Source of the DNA: PRO6 sp049646625
Lineage (GTDB): Bacteria > Pseudomonadota > Alphaproteobacteria > Rhizobiales > Xanthobacteraceae
Reading direction: 5' to 3'
Length of the DNA: 64,000 bases
Assembly (NCBI GenBank): GCA_049646625.1
Contig: JBARWE010000219.1
Location: forward strand, 1-64,000
The position numbers were made by a program, and so were the translations under genes. Under the pieces are notes generated by a model. That model was not told where the DNA came from and searched no databases. It saw only the letters and a program-made list of their open reading frames with translations. Of the stretch, positions 35,229 to 43,271 are shown piece by piece (the stretch's first letter is position 1; every line of letters starts with the position of its first letter).

Positions 35229-36203
35229 ATGATTATCGACTGCCACGCCCACCTCGTCCCGCCCAGCCTGCTTGATGCGATGCGTGCGCAGGCGGCGCAG
35301 TTTCCCTCGGTCCGCCTGATCGAGGACGGCGGTAGCCTCGCCTTCTCGTTTGCCGGTGGCAAGCCGACGCGGCCGGTCTCCAAAGGGTTGAGCGACATTC
35401 CAGCACGGCTGCGCTGGATGGATGAGCAGACTATCGATCGCCAAGTCAATGGCGCATGGCTTGATATGTTCGGCTATGAAATTCCCGCCGCGGAAGGTGC
35501 GCGCTGGTCGCGGCTGATTAACGAGCATCTTGCCCGTACCGCCAAGGCCGAGCCGCGGCTGCTGGCGCTGGCGACCGTGCCGCTGCAGGATGGCGCGGTG
35601 GCAGCCGAGGTGCTGCGCGAGGCGCACGGCAACGGCTTCAAAGGCGTGATGATCGGCACCCAGCCCAAGGGCGTCGGCGGCGTGCTCGACGATCCGTCGC
35701 TGATACCATTCTGGGAGACCGCCAACGAGCTTGGCTCGGTCGTCTTCATCCATCCGGTGTTCGAAAGCGGCGACAACCGCGTCCACGACTATGGCATGGC
35801 CAACGCCGTCGGCCGCATCACGGATACGCTGATCGCGGTGTCGCGCCTGATCTATGCCGGCCACGTCACGCGCTACGCCAACACACGAATAGTTGTCGGC
35901 ATCGGCGGCGCGGCGCTGCCTTACGTCGTCGGCCGGCTGCGGCGCAACTTCACCGTCAGCAAGGACAAGCTCGGCGACCCCGATGCGGCGCTGGCGGTGC
36001 TCTATTACGACACTATCGTTCAGGATCGGCGTTCGCTGCGTTTTCTCGCCGACGTCGTCGGCGCCGAGCGCATCATGATGGGTTCGGACATGCCATTCCC
36101 GATCGGCGATCTCGCGCCGCTTCAGATCGTTGCCGACACTGGCTTCTCCGAAGCGGAGTGTCGCGCCATCAATGGCGGACTCGCCGCCCGGCTGTTGGCC
36201 TGA
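35229..36203 (+). CDS. Metal-dependent amidohydrolase/decarboxylase (ACMSD-like)
   Basis: A 324-residue amidohydrolase-2 family protein. Metal ligands are seen in DCHAHLVPP, the His of VVFIHPVF and the Asp of MMGSDMPFP. Characterised relatives are aminocarboxymuconate-semialdehyde and resorcylate-type decarboxylases as well as hydrolases. It follows the hydroxylase by 11 bases, so it probably acts on a hydroxylated product. ATG at 35229; the longer frame lies inside the large-subunit gene. Confidence 0.87.
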   Translation: MIIDCHAHLVPPSLLDAMRAQAAQFPSVRLIEDGGSLAFSFAGGKPTRPVSKGLSDIPARLRWMDEQTIDRQVNGAWLDMFGYEIPAAEGARWSRLINEHLARTAKAEPRLLALATVPLQDGAVAAEVLREAHGNGFKGVMIGTQPKGVGGVLDDPSLIPFWETANELGSVVFIHPVFESGDNRVHDYGMANAVGRITDTLIAVSRLIYAGHVTRYANTRIVVGIGGAALPYVVGRLRRNFTVSKDKLGDPDAALAVLYYDTIVQDRRSLRFLADVVGAERIMMGSDMPFPIGDLAPLQIVADTGFSEAECRAINGGLAARLLA

Positions 36204-36218
36204 CCGGCGGAGATACGC

Positions 36219-36686
36219 ATGAAGCTCGATATTAGCGGAACAGAAACGATCGCGTCTCCGGTCGAAGTGGTTTGGCAGGCGCTCAACGATCCACAAGTGC
36301 TGACCCGCTGCGTTCCCGGCTGCAAGGCAATGACCGAAATCGCTCCCGATACTTATAAGCTTGATATGCAGTTGCGAGTTGCCGCGGTGTCCGGTTCGTT
36401 CGAGGGCGAAATCAGCCTGTTCGACAAGGCGCCGCCGACCGTCTGCAACATCAAGGTGTCCGGAGCCGGAACGCTCGGTCATGGCAACGGCACAGCGCGT
36501 TTTGAACTGACCGCCGACGGCGACGCCGCCGCGCGCCTCACCTATCAGGGCAGTGGCGAGATCGGCGGCCTTGTCGCCGGCGTCGGCCAGCGCATTCTCA
36601 GTAGCGTTTCCAAGCATCTGATCGGCCGGTTCTTCACCGCCCTGCGCAAGGAGTTCGAACCGTCGATGGACAAGACCGCGACCTAA
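36219..36686 (+). CDS. CoxG-like SRPBCC protein
   Basis: A 155-residue START/SRPBCC-fold protein, with ASPVEVVWQALNDPQVLTRCVPGC and GSGEIGGLVAGVGQRILSSV typical of CoxG. CoxG anchors CO dehydrogenase to the membrane. This copy lacks the hydrophobic C-terminal extension seen in the 39697 CoxG, so it may bind substrate or aid assembly. It closes the hydroxylase gene set. Confidence 0.87.
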   Translation: MKLDISGTETIASPVEVVWQALNDPQVLTRCVPGCKAMTEIAPDTYKLDMQLRVAAVSGSFEGEISLFDKAPPTVCNIKVSGAGTLGHGNGTARFELTADGDAAARLTYQGSGEIGGLVAGVGQRILSSVSKHLIGRFFTALRKEFEPSMDKTAT

Positions 36687-36774
36687 CGCGGCGGACGATC
36701 CGCCGCGACGATAGGAGGCCGGTGAGACGTAACGACACTGCAGTCATAATGAACTGAACAAAGGGAGGGCTATC

Positions 36775-37746
36775 ATGAAGAAAATTCTATTCGGTCTTGC
36801 TGGATTCGCGACGGTATTGTCGCTGTCTCCTGCGTACGCGCAAACACCGGTTCCGCTGTCGATCGTCGTATTCGGTCCGCCGTCGCTCGGCGCATTCCTG
36901 CCGCCGGTTATCAAAGCCCATAAGCTCGATGAGAAACACGGCCTTGCCATCAAGTTCGAGGAGCGGACGCCGGACGCTTACGCCGCACAGTTCAACTCCG
37001 GTGAGTTTAAGCTCGGCGGTAGCGCGGCGCTGCTCACCGTCGGGCTTGCCGATACGCGCGGCATCAAGGTGACCTACCTGTTCAACCTGTTCGACTTCTG
37101 GGGCGCGGTGGTGACGTCGCGGTCGGACATCAAGACGGTGAAGGACCTCGAAGGCAAGGATATCGCTGCGGCGAAGGGGACCACCAACTATGTGATGTTC
37201 GAGTGGTTCGCGCGCCAGCTCGGCGCCGATCCGTCGAAGTTCTCGGTGGTCAACACGGCAACGCCGGGTCTCGTCGGCTACGCGATGGCCGACCGCGCCA
37301 CTGCCATCCAGCTCTGGGAGCCAGCCTACACCACGTTGATCACGCGCAAGCCGGACATCCGCACCATCGATCTGCATATCGCCGATCGCTGGAAAAAGTT
37401 CACCGGCAGCACCAACATTCCCTATCTCGGCGTCGCCGCGCATATCGACTGGGTTAAGAAGAATCCTACCCTGGTGTCCAAGTTGTACGCTGCCTACAAG
37501 GACGCCGCCGAGTGGGTCGCGGCCAATCCCGATGAGGCAGCAAAGCTGATTGCCGCCAAGGGCACGGACGAACAGCGCCAGGCCATCGCCACGCTCATTC
37601 GCGCTAATAACCGGCTCGGTATGAACGTCAAGTGGGCGTCGGACGTGAAGAAGGAAATCACGCAGGTTTACGCGGCGGGCAAATCGTCGTCGTTCCTTGC
37701 CTCTGATCCCGACAGTTCGACCATCTACCAGGCTTCCGGAAAATGA
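36775..37746 (+). CDS. NitT/TauT-type ABC substrate-binding protein
   Basis: A 323-residue binding protein with a Sec signal ending near SPAYAQ. It has the SsuA/TauA/NMT1 pattern (GEFKLGGSAALLTVG, KDLEGKDIAAAKGTTNYVMFEW). An AGGGAGGG ribosome site precedes the ATG. Family members bind sulfonates, nitrate, pyrimidine precursors, phthalate and other aromatic acids. Its place after the hydroxylase suggests it imports that enzyme's substrate. It overlaps the permease by ATGA and, unlike the other three binding-protein genes here, has no hairpin after it. Confidence 0.87.
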   Translation: MKKILFGLAGFATVLSLSPAYAQTPVPLSIVVFGPPSLGAFLPPVIKAHKLDEKHGLAIKFEERTPDAYAAQFNSGEFKLGGSAALLTVGLADTRGIKVTYLFNLFDFWGAVVTSRSDIKTVKDLEGKDIAAAKGTTNYVMFEWFARQLGADPSKFSVVNTATPGLVGYAMADRATAIQLWEPAYTTLITRKPDIRTIDLHIADRWKKFTGSTNIPYLGVAAHIDWVKKNPTLVSKLYAAYKDAAEWVAANPDEAAKLIAAKGTDEQRQAIATLIRANNRLGMNVKWASDVKKEITQVYAAGKSSSFLASDPDSSTIYQASGK

Positions 37747-38555
37747 CCGGTTCCACGCAGACGATGCCGTCGCCGCAGCTTGCTACGCTGGCTGCGACGG
37801 CCAAGCGGGTGGGGTCGCTGGCGCTGCCGTTTATCGCTGTCGCCGTGGTCTGGCAGATTGCCGGGCTGTTTTTCCCGCGGTTCCTGTTTCCGTCGCTGAT
37901 CGACGTCTTCTGGCGCTGCGTCGAAATCCTGGTGACCGGCTCCATGCTGAGCGACGTCATTGCTACCGTGCTGCGCATTCTTGGCGGCCTGGTCGGCGCG
38001 TTCGTCTGCGGCAGCCTGGTCGCGCTGGTAATGGCGCGATCGGCGGCCGCCGATCGCTTCCTGGCGCCGATCCTATCGTTACTTCAGGGCATTCCTGCGC
38101 TGTCCTGGGTGGTGTTCGCCATCATCTGGTTTCATGGCATCGAGTTCCGCATCTTCTTCATCATGGTGGTGACGACGCTGCCGGCATTCACGTTCCAGGT
38201 GCTAGGCGCGCTGCGGGCGATGTCCAAGGACCTGACCGAGATGGTGCTCAGCTTCCGGCCGACACGCATGAAGCTGTTCCGTGCGATGATTCTGCCGGCA
38301 GTGCTGCCGGACATCCTGACTGCCTGGAAGGTCAACCTTGGTAATGCGTCGCGCGTCGTCGTCGTCGCCGAACTGGTCGGCGCCACCGGCGGCATCGGCT
38401 ATGAGCTTCTTCAGCAGCAACAACTCTTTGATATGGCGGGAGCACTCGCATGGACGCTGCAAATCGTGTTTTTTGTGCTGATTATGCAGACGGTGTTGAC
38501 CCTGATCGAGAACACGGCCTTCCGCTATCGCGCGGTGTCGGAGCGCTCGATGTGA
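37743..38555 (+). CDS. NitT/TauT-type ABC permease
   Basis: A 270-residue inner-membrane permease of the SsuC/TauC class with about six membrane segments. The cytoplasmic loop reads ALRAMSKDLTEMVLSFRPTRMKLFRAMILPAVLPD with the permease EAA-type pattern. It overlaps both neighbours by four bases, giving a tight binding protein/permease/ATPase unit. Confidence 0.9.
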   Translation: MTGSTQTMPSPQLATLAATAKRVGSLALPFIAVAVVWQIAGLFFPRFLFPSLIDVFWRCVEILVTGSMLSDVIATVLRILGGLVGAFVCGSLVALVMARSAAADRFLAPILSLLQGIPALSWVVFAIIWFHGIEFRIFFIMVVTTLPAFTFQVLGALRAMSKDLTEMVLSFRPTRMKLFRAMILPAVLPDILTAWKVNLGNASRVVVVAELVGATGGIGYELLQQQQLFDMAGALAWTLQIVFFVLIMQTVLTLIENTAFRYRAVSERSM

Positions 38556-39319
38556 GCTACACCCTCAACGATGCAGGCGTGGCGATCCATCTTGGCGGGG
38601 TGTCCAAGATCTTTGGCAAGGCCGGCAGCTCGACGGCATTCCGCGCCGTCGATGATCTCGATCTCGATGTGCGCTCCGGCGAAATGCTGGCGGTGCTTGG
38701 CAAGACCGGCTGCGGCAAGTCGACCATCTTCAATATGGTTGCCGGCCTGACCGAGCCGACGAGCGGCACCGTTCGCGTCAACGGCCACGACCCGTTCAAG
38801 AACTTCAACGCCTTTCGCGGCGAAATCGCTATCGTATTTCAGGGCGATCGGCTGTTGCCATGGCGGACCGCGCTCGCCAATGTCGAGCTTGGGCTTGAGA
38901 TTCTCGACATGCCGGCCAAGGAGCGGCGCGACATCGCGCAGCTCTGGCTGACCAAGCTCGGACTAGATGGCCATGAACGCGATTTCCCGCACGCGCTGTC
39001 CGGCGGCATGCGCCAGCGCGTCTCGATCGCCCGCGCCTTCGCTACCAATGCGAGTATCCTGTTGTGCGACGAGCCATTCTCGGCGCTCGATGAGATTACC
39101 GCCAACCGTCTGCGCGGCGAGTTTCTCAAGCTCGTCAAGGAAAACGGCAAGACCGCTGTTTTCATCACGCACTCCATCAACGAGGCGCTGCAGATCGGCG
39201 ATCGCATCGTCGTGCTGAAACGGCCGGCCAAGATCGCCTACGACGTCAATCTCGCCAATGCCACAGCGGCCGACAAGCAGGCGATCCGTGAGCGGATCGA
39301 GGAAATCCTGTCAGCGTGA
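38552..39319 (+). CDS. NitT/TauT-type ABC ATPase
   Basis: A 255-residue ATPase. Walker A is GKTGCGKST, the Q-loop VFQGDRLLPWRT is typical of SsuB/TauB, the signature is LSGGMRQRVSIARA, Walker B is LLCDEPFSALD and the switch histidine is in FITHS. The GTG at 38552 overlaps the permease stop (GTGA); the longer frame from 38450 lies inside the permease. It is the last plus-strand gene before the converging cox operon. Confidence 0.92.
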   Translation: MSYTLNDAGVAIHLGGVSKIFGKAGSSTAFRAVDDLDLDVRSGEMLAVLGKTGCGKSTIFNMVAGLTEPTSGTVRVNGHDPFKNFNAFRGEIAIVFQGDRLLPWRTALANVELGLEILDMPAKERRDIAQLWLTKLGLDGHERDFPHALSGGMRQRVSIARAFATNASILLCDEPFSALDEITANRLRGEFLKLVKENGKTAVFITHSINEALQIGDRIVVLKRPAKIAYDVNLANATAADKQAIRERIEEILSA

Positions 39320-39379
39320 TTGATCCGCTCCTTTCTGAGTGGCCCATGGACTATCATCGTCTGGGCCGGGAAGGACGTT

Positions 39380-39490
39380 GACCGGGATCACGAAAGTCGA
39401 TGCCGGTGGCGGCAACGACACTGTCTATTCGGCAACCAGCATAAGCGGTCATGTCGTCTACGACGGCAATGCCGGTACGGACAGGCGGAA
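39380..39490 (+). pseudogene. RTX-like calcium-binding repeat fragment
   Basis: One plus-strand frame reads VDAGGGNDTVYSATSISGHV and then VYDGNAGTD, the GGxGxD-type repeat of RTX and haemolysin-like secreted proteins. No start, secretion signal or further repeats are present. It appears to be debris in the 39320-39696 gap between convergent operons. Confidence 0.4.
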
Positions 39491-39607
39491 GGTCTCATAG
39501 GCGCCCATGATCCGGTCGAAGCCGAAGCGATGCGTGATCGGGCGCAACGGGTCGATTTTCTTCGCCTGCACGGTTTTCAAAAGCATCGGCGTGTATCGCA
39601 ACAGCCG
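39482..39607 (-). pseudogene. Zinc-type alcohol dehydrogenase C-terminal fragment
   Basis: The minus strand reads MLLKTVQAKKIDPLRPITHRF, then GFDRIMGAYETF, the usual tail of medium-chain zinc alcohol dehydrogenases (KIDPxxLITHRFxLxxxxxAY). Only about 40 residues remain, with no Rossmann or zinc-binding parts. It overlaps the end of the RTX-like fragment on the other strand. The remaining 39608-39696 has no gene. Confidence 0.55.
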
Positions 39608-39696
39608 TAACTATAGCGCACGACCGTGGCGACCAGTTATGGAGGGCGGAGGCAGGCAGTCGCTATCCGGTTGAGATCGGCTGCCGCTTCATCCGG

Positions 39697-40338
39697 TCAG
39701 ACGGAACCGGGCGTGCCTAACGCATGAGCGGCGGCGGACTGGCTGCAAATGGTGTCCGGCAGGGCTTGTGCGTGGTGGATACCGGTCACGCAACACCAGT
39801 TCGCGCCGGACATCATCAGAAGGCCGATCACCGCCGAGGTTCCGGTAAGTTTCGCAAGCCACCCCGCCTTACCCTGTTGCTGCGGCTGAGCCGTCGTGCC
39901 GGAGACTTTCTCCGCAAAGGAGTCAAAGAACTGGCCGGCAAGTTTTTTGGCCGTCGAATCGATCAGCCGCCCGCCGAGTTGCGCGATCTTGCCGCCGACC
40001 TGGGCGTCGACGGTATAGTGCAGGATGGTGACATCGTCGCTTTCGGCCTCCAGCCGCACGACAGCCCCGCCTTTGGCGAATCCCGCGACGCCGCCGGACC
40101 CTTCGCCAGAAATCCGGTAGCCGTTCGGCGCATCGATCTCCGATAGCGTCACCTTGCCGCCGAAGCTCGCTTTCACCGGCCCGACCTTGAGGACAACCGT
40201 TGCGGTCATCTCGTTCGGGGCGGTCATGTCGAGGCTTTGGCAGCCGGGAATGCAGGCTTTCAACACCTCGGGATCGTTGAGGGCCGCCCACACCTTGTCT
40301 TGCGATGCGGGAATCCGTTGGCTGTCGTTCATCTGCAT
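39697..40338 (-). CDS. coxG: CO dehydrogenase membrane-recruitment protein CoxG
   Basis: A 213-residue CoxG. The SRPBCC domain (ASQDKVWAALNDPEVLKACIPGC, GEGSGGVAGFAKGGA, GGKIAQLGGRLIDSTAKKLAGQF) is followed by a C-terminal hydrophobic segment (WLAKLTGTSAVIGLLMMSGA) fit to hold it at the membrane. CoxG is known to recruit CO dehydrogenase to the cytoplasmic membrane. The ATG at 40338 has GAGGATC upstream; the longer frame enters coxF. It is the last gene of the minus-strand cox operon. Confidence 0.88.
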   Translation of the reverse strand: MQMNDSQRIPASQDKVWAALNDPEVLKACIPGCQSLDMTAPNEMTATVVLKVGPVKASFGGKVTLSEIDAPNGYRISGEGSGGVAGFAKGGAVVRLEAESDDVTILHYTVDAQVGGKIAQLGGRLIDSTAKKLAGQFFDSFAEKVSGTTAQPQQQGKAGWLAKLTGTSAVIGLLMMSGANWCCVTGIHHAQALPDTICSQSAAAHALGTPGSV

Positions 40339-40348
40339 GGTGCGATCC

Positions 40349-41185
40349 TCAGTGGTCCGAAGGAGAGGCGGGATTGCGCTGGCCGCGCCGGCGCTCAGTC
40401 GTGATCTCCGCAAGGATCGACATCGCGATTTCTTCCGGCGTGATGGCGCCGAGGTCGAGGCCGGCCGGCGCCTTGATGCGGTCGAGCGCCGCCGCCGCAA
40501 TGCCCGTGTCGATCAGCTTGTCGCGCAGCGCCGTCATCTTGCGGCGACTGCCGACAAAGGCGTGGTAAGCGGCGTCGATGGTCAGCGCGGTTTTCAGCGC
40601 CGCCTCGTCGCCCTTGCCCTGGGTCGAGACGACGACGAAGCGTTTCGCTTCGTTGAGGTAGCCCGGCTCGAAGCCGTCGACGCGAACATCGGCGTCGGGC
40701 GTCTCGGCGAAATCGGACGATGGCGCCGCGATCGTCACATGATAGCCCAGCGCCCGCGCCTGCGTCGCAAGCGACAGGGCCACCGGGCTGGCACCGAGGA
40801 TGACCAGCGAGGGATGAGGCAAGACCGGCTCCACGAAGATATCCATGGTGCCCTTGCTAGGGCACATGTTGTTGGCAAAACGGATACCGTCGCGGCTTTC
40901 GCCCGGCCTGACCCCGAGTTCGGCCAGCAGGTTCTCCGGTTGCACCGAGATCATGCGCGGCTCGCCGTCGCTCAACGCTTCCCGTGCCGCCCTGAGCACC
41001 GCGCCACGCGCGCAGCCGCCGCCGATCCAGCCGGCGACGATGGTGCCGTCGGGGCGGATCACCGCCTTGGCGCCGGCCTTGGCGGCGGTCACCGAGACGG
41101 TGCGAACCACGGTGGCAAGTGCAAACGGCTGTTCGTCCGCCTTCAGTTGCGCAACGAGATCGATCACTTCGACGTGCGCGGTCAT
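40349..41185 (-). CDS. coxF: CoxF, XdhC-family molybdenum cofactor maturation protein
   Basis: A 278-residue XdhC/CoxI-family protein with VIRPDGTIVAGWIGGGCARGAV, followed by a Rossmann domain (VILGASPVALSLATQARALGYHVTI). Family members bind and sulfurate or insert the molybdenum cofactor. The cox order D-E-F-G supports the name CoxF. It is the only XdhC-type protein in the window, so it might also serve the second hydroxylase at 31443-35217. Confidence 0.85.
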   Translation of the reverse strand: MTAHVEVIDLVAQLKADEQPFALATVVRTVSVTAAKAGAKAVIRPDGTIVAGWIGGGCARGAVLRAAREALSDGEPRMISVQPENLLAELGVRPGESRDGIRFANNMCPSKGTMDIFVEPVLPHPSLVILGASPVALSLATQARALGYHVTIAAPSSDFAETPDADVRVDGFEPGYLNEAKRFVVVSTQGKGDEAALKTALTIDAAYHAFVGSRRKMTALRDKLIDTGIAAAALDRIKAPAGLDLGAITPEEIAMSILAEITTERRRGQRNPASPSDH

Positions 41186-41193
41186 GATCGCTC

Positions 41194-42399
41194 CTATAAC
41201 TTCGCCAGATATGGCTCCAGCGCCTGTAAGCTCCTCAACGTGTGCGCCGGCGCGTAGAGATCAATGTGCGGCAGCGCCGCCTTGATGCCGGCGGCTTCTG
41301 GCGCGTAGCCCTCCCAACCCATCATTGGGTTGAGCCAGACGATGCGGCGGCAGCGTTTGGCGAGTTGCGCCATCTCGCGGCCGAGCAGCTTTGCATCGCC
41401 CGTTTCGTAGCCGTCGGAGACGATCATCACGCAGGTGCGCGAATGAATGACGCGCGCGGCGTGCCAGCGGTTGAAGGTCTGTAACGAAAGCCCGATGCGG
41501 GTGCCGCCGCCGGCGCCTTGCGCCATCATTGCGAGGCGATCGAGGGCGCGCGCCGGGTCGCGTTCGGCCATTGCGTCCGACACATGCGCAAGCTGGGTGT
41601 GAAACAGGAATGCCTCGGCCTCGCGAAACTCGTCGAGCACGCCGTGGATGAAGCGAACGAACACGCCGGTGTACAGGCTCATCGAGCCGGAGGCGTCGAG
41701 CAGCACCACGAGCCGCAGCGGCTTGTCCTTGCGCCGCCGCCGCATCAGTTCGATCGGCACGCCGCCGCGGCTGATATTGGCATGGATGGTGCGGCGCAGA
41801 TCGAGCCGGGAGCCACGGTGGCACGCGAGGTCGCGGCGCGTGAGCCGGGTGCGCATGGCCTTGGCAAGCCGCGCCGCTGCTGCGTGCGCCTGCGCGACCT
41901 GCTCGGGATCGTTGAGCTTGCGGAAATCGACATCGGCGAGGTTTTCGGCTTGCGAGGCGCCTTCCATGCGCCCTTCGCCGCCACCGCTCTCGGGCGCGTC
42001 GTCGAGCGAGGGCACCTGGTCCAGGATCTGCGCGCCGCCGCGCTCCACGCGACCATCTCGTAAGGTCTTGAGCGAGGGACTGTCGGCCGGCTTCTGCGCG
42101 CCGGCGATCATCGACCGCGACCGTACCCGCTTGCCGAGCCAGAAGGCGTCGAAAATACCGTCGAACCTGTCCCACTCCGCCTTGCGGCTCGAGAACAGAT
42201 GCTTGAACGCCGAGCGCAACAGTGCTGGATGTCTGGCATGGCCGGACGCGATCAGCGTTGCCGCATCCTCGCCCTCGCGGGGGCCGACCACAAAGCCGTT
42301 ATCGCGCAGCGTAGCAAGAAAGCCCGCGAGCCGCAGCGCGATCAGGCTGTCCGGGCCGGTGCCGGAATCATCGACGCGGAATGGGGCATGCGCGCTCAT
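41194..42399 (-). CDS. coxE: CoxE, von Willebrand A-domain protein
   Basis: A 401-residue VWA protein. The MIDAS motif DASGSMS is at residues 235-241, with later MIVSDGYETGDA. CoxE works with the AAA+ protein CoxD in building the CuSMoO2 active site. The middle (residues 95-160) is low-complexity and acidic. It overlaps coxD by four bases. Confidence 0.88.
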   Translation of the reverse strand: MSAHAPFRVDDSGTGPDSLIALRLAGFLATLRDNGFVVGPREGEDAATLIASGHARHPALLRSAFKHLFSSRKAEWDRFDGIFDAFWLGKRVRSRSMIAGAQKPADSPSLKTLRDGRVERGGAQILDQVPSLDDAPESGGGEGRMEGASQAENLADVDFRKLNDPEQVAQAHAAAARLAKAMRTRLTRRDLACHRGSRLDLRRTIHANISRGGVPIELMRRRRKDKPLRLVVLLDASGSMSLYTGVFVRFIHGVLDEFREAEAFLFHTQLAHVSDAMAERDPARALDRLAMMAQGAGGGTRIGLSLQTFNRWHAARVIHSRTCVMIVSDGYETGDAKLLGREMAQLAKRCRRIVWLNPMMGWEGYAPEAAGIKAALPHIDLYAPAHTLRSLQALEPYLAKL

Positions 42400-43271
42400 G
42401 CCACCTTCCCCAACAGCTTCGCGGTGACCTCAGGCTTGAAGCGTGCCTTGTCCTCGCGGGTCTTGATGAGGCACATCAGCGTTTCGTGAACGAGGTCCGG
42501 TGCGTCGTGCAGATCGCGCACGTCAAGGCCGACGAGCGCCGCAGCCCAGTCCAGCGTTTCGGCGACGCCTGGCACCTTGCGCAGGTCTTCCTTGCGGATG
42601 CTGTCCACCATCCGCGCGATCTGTACGGCGAGCGAGGCGCCGATGCCGGCGATGCGCGCCATGATGATGCGCGCTTCACGATCGACGTCCGGGTAATCGA
42701 CATAATGATAGAGGCAGCGGCGGCGTAGTGCGTCGGACAGTTCGCGCGTGCCGTTCGATGTCAGCACGACATAGGGGATGGAGTCCGCCGTGACCGTGCC
42801 AAGTTCGGGAATCGACACCTGGAAATCCGACAGCAGTTCCAGCAAAAAGGCTTCGAACTCGTCGTCGGCGCGGTCGATCTCGTCGATCAGCAGCACCGGT
42901 GGCGTTGCACGGCGGATCGCGGCGAGCAGCGGCCGTTCCAGCAGATACTTCTCCGAAAAGATACGATTCTCGATGTCAGCGCCGCTTTGGCCCTGATGCG
43001 CCTGGATGGCCAGCAACTGGCGCTGGTAGTTCCACTCGTACAGCGCTGCCGGCTGGTCGAGGCCCTCGTAGCATTGCAGGCGGATCAACTCGGTACCATA
43101 AAGCGCGGCCAGCGCCTTCGCCACCTCGGTCTTGCCGACGCCCGCCTCGCCTTCAAGCAGCAGCGGGCGCCGCAGCATCTGCATCAGCGAGAGCGCCGTC
43201 GCGAGTTCCCCGTCGGCGATATAGCCGACGGCGGCCAGACGTTCGGCGATCTCGTTACGTGTCATGGTCAC
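42396..43271 (-). CDS. coxD: CoxD, MoxR-type AAA+ ATPase
   Basis: A 291-residue MoxR-family chaperone ATPase. Walker A is GEAGVGKT (41-48), Walker B is VLLIDEIDRAD, and the sensor region is YVVLTSNGTRELSDALRRRC. CoxD is needed for sulfur and copper insertion into the CoxL active site. It overlaps coxL and coxE by four bases each, implying coupled translation. Confidence 0.9.
   Translation of the reverse strand: MTMTRNEIAERLAAVGYIADGELATALSLMQMLRRPLLLEGEAGVGKTEVAKALAALYGTELIRLQCYEGLDQPAALYEWNYQRQLLAIQAHQGQSGADIENRIFSEKYLLERPLLAAIRRATPPVLLIDEIDRADDEFEAFLLELLSDFQVSIPELGTVTADSIPYVVLTSNGTRELSDALRRRCLYHYVDYPDVDREARIIMARIAGIGASLAVQIARMVDSIRKEDLRKVPGVAETLDWAAALVGLDVRDLHDAPDLVHETLMCLIKTREDKARFKPEVTAKLLGKVA

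Noticed and set aside
35079..36617. 512-codon minus-strand frame over the amidohydrolase and CoxG-like genes
   Set aside because: It spans two well-supported plus-strand genes and reads as low-complexity shadow.
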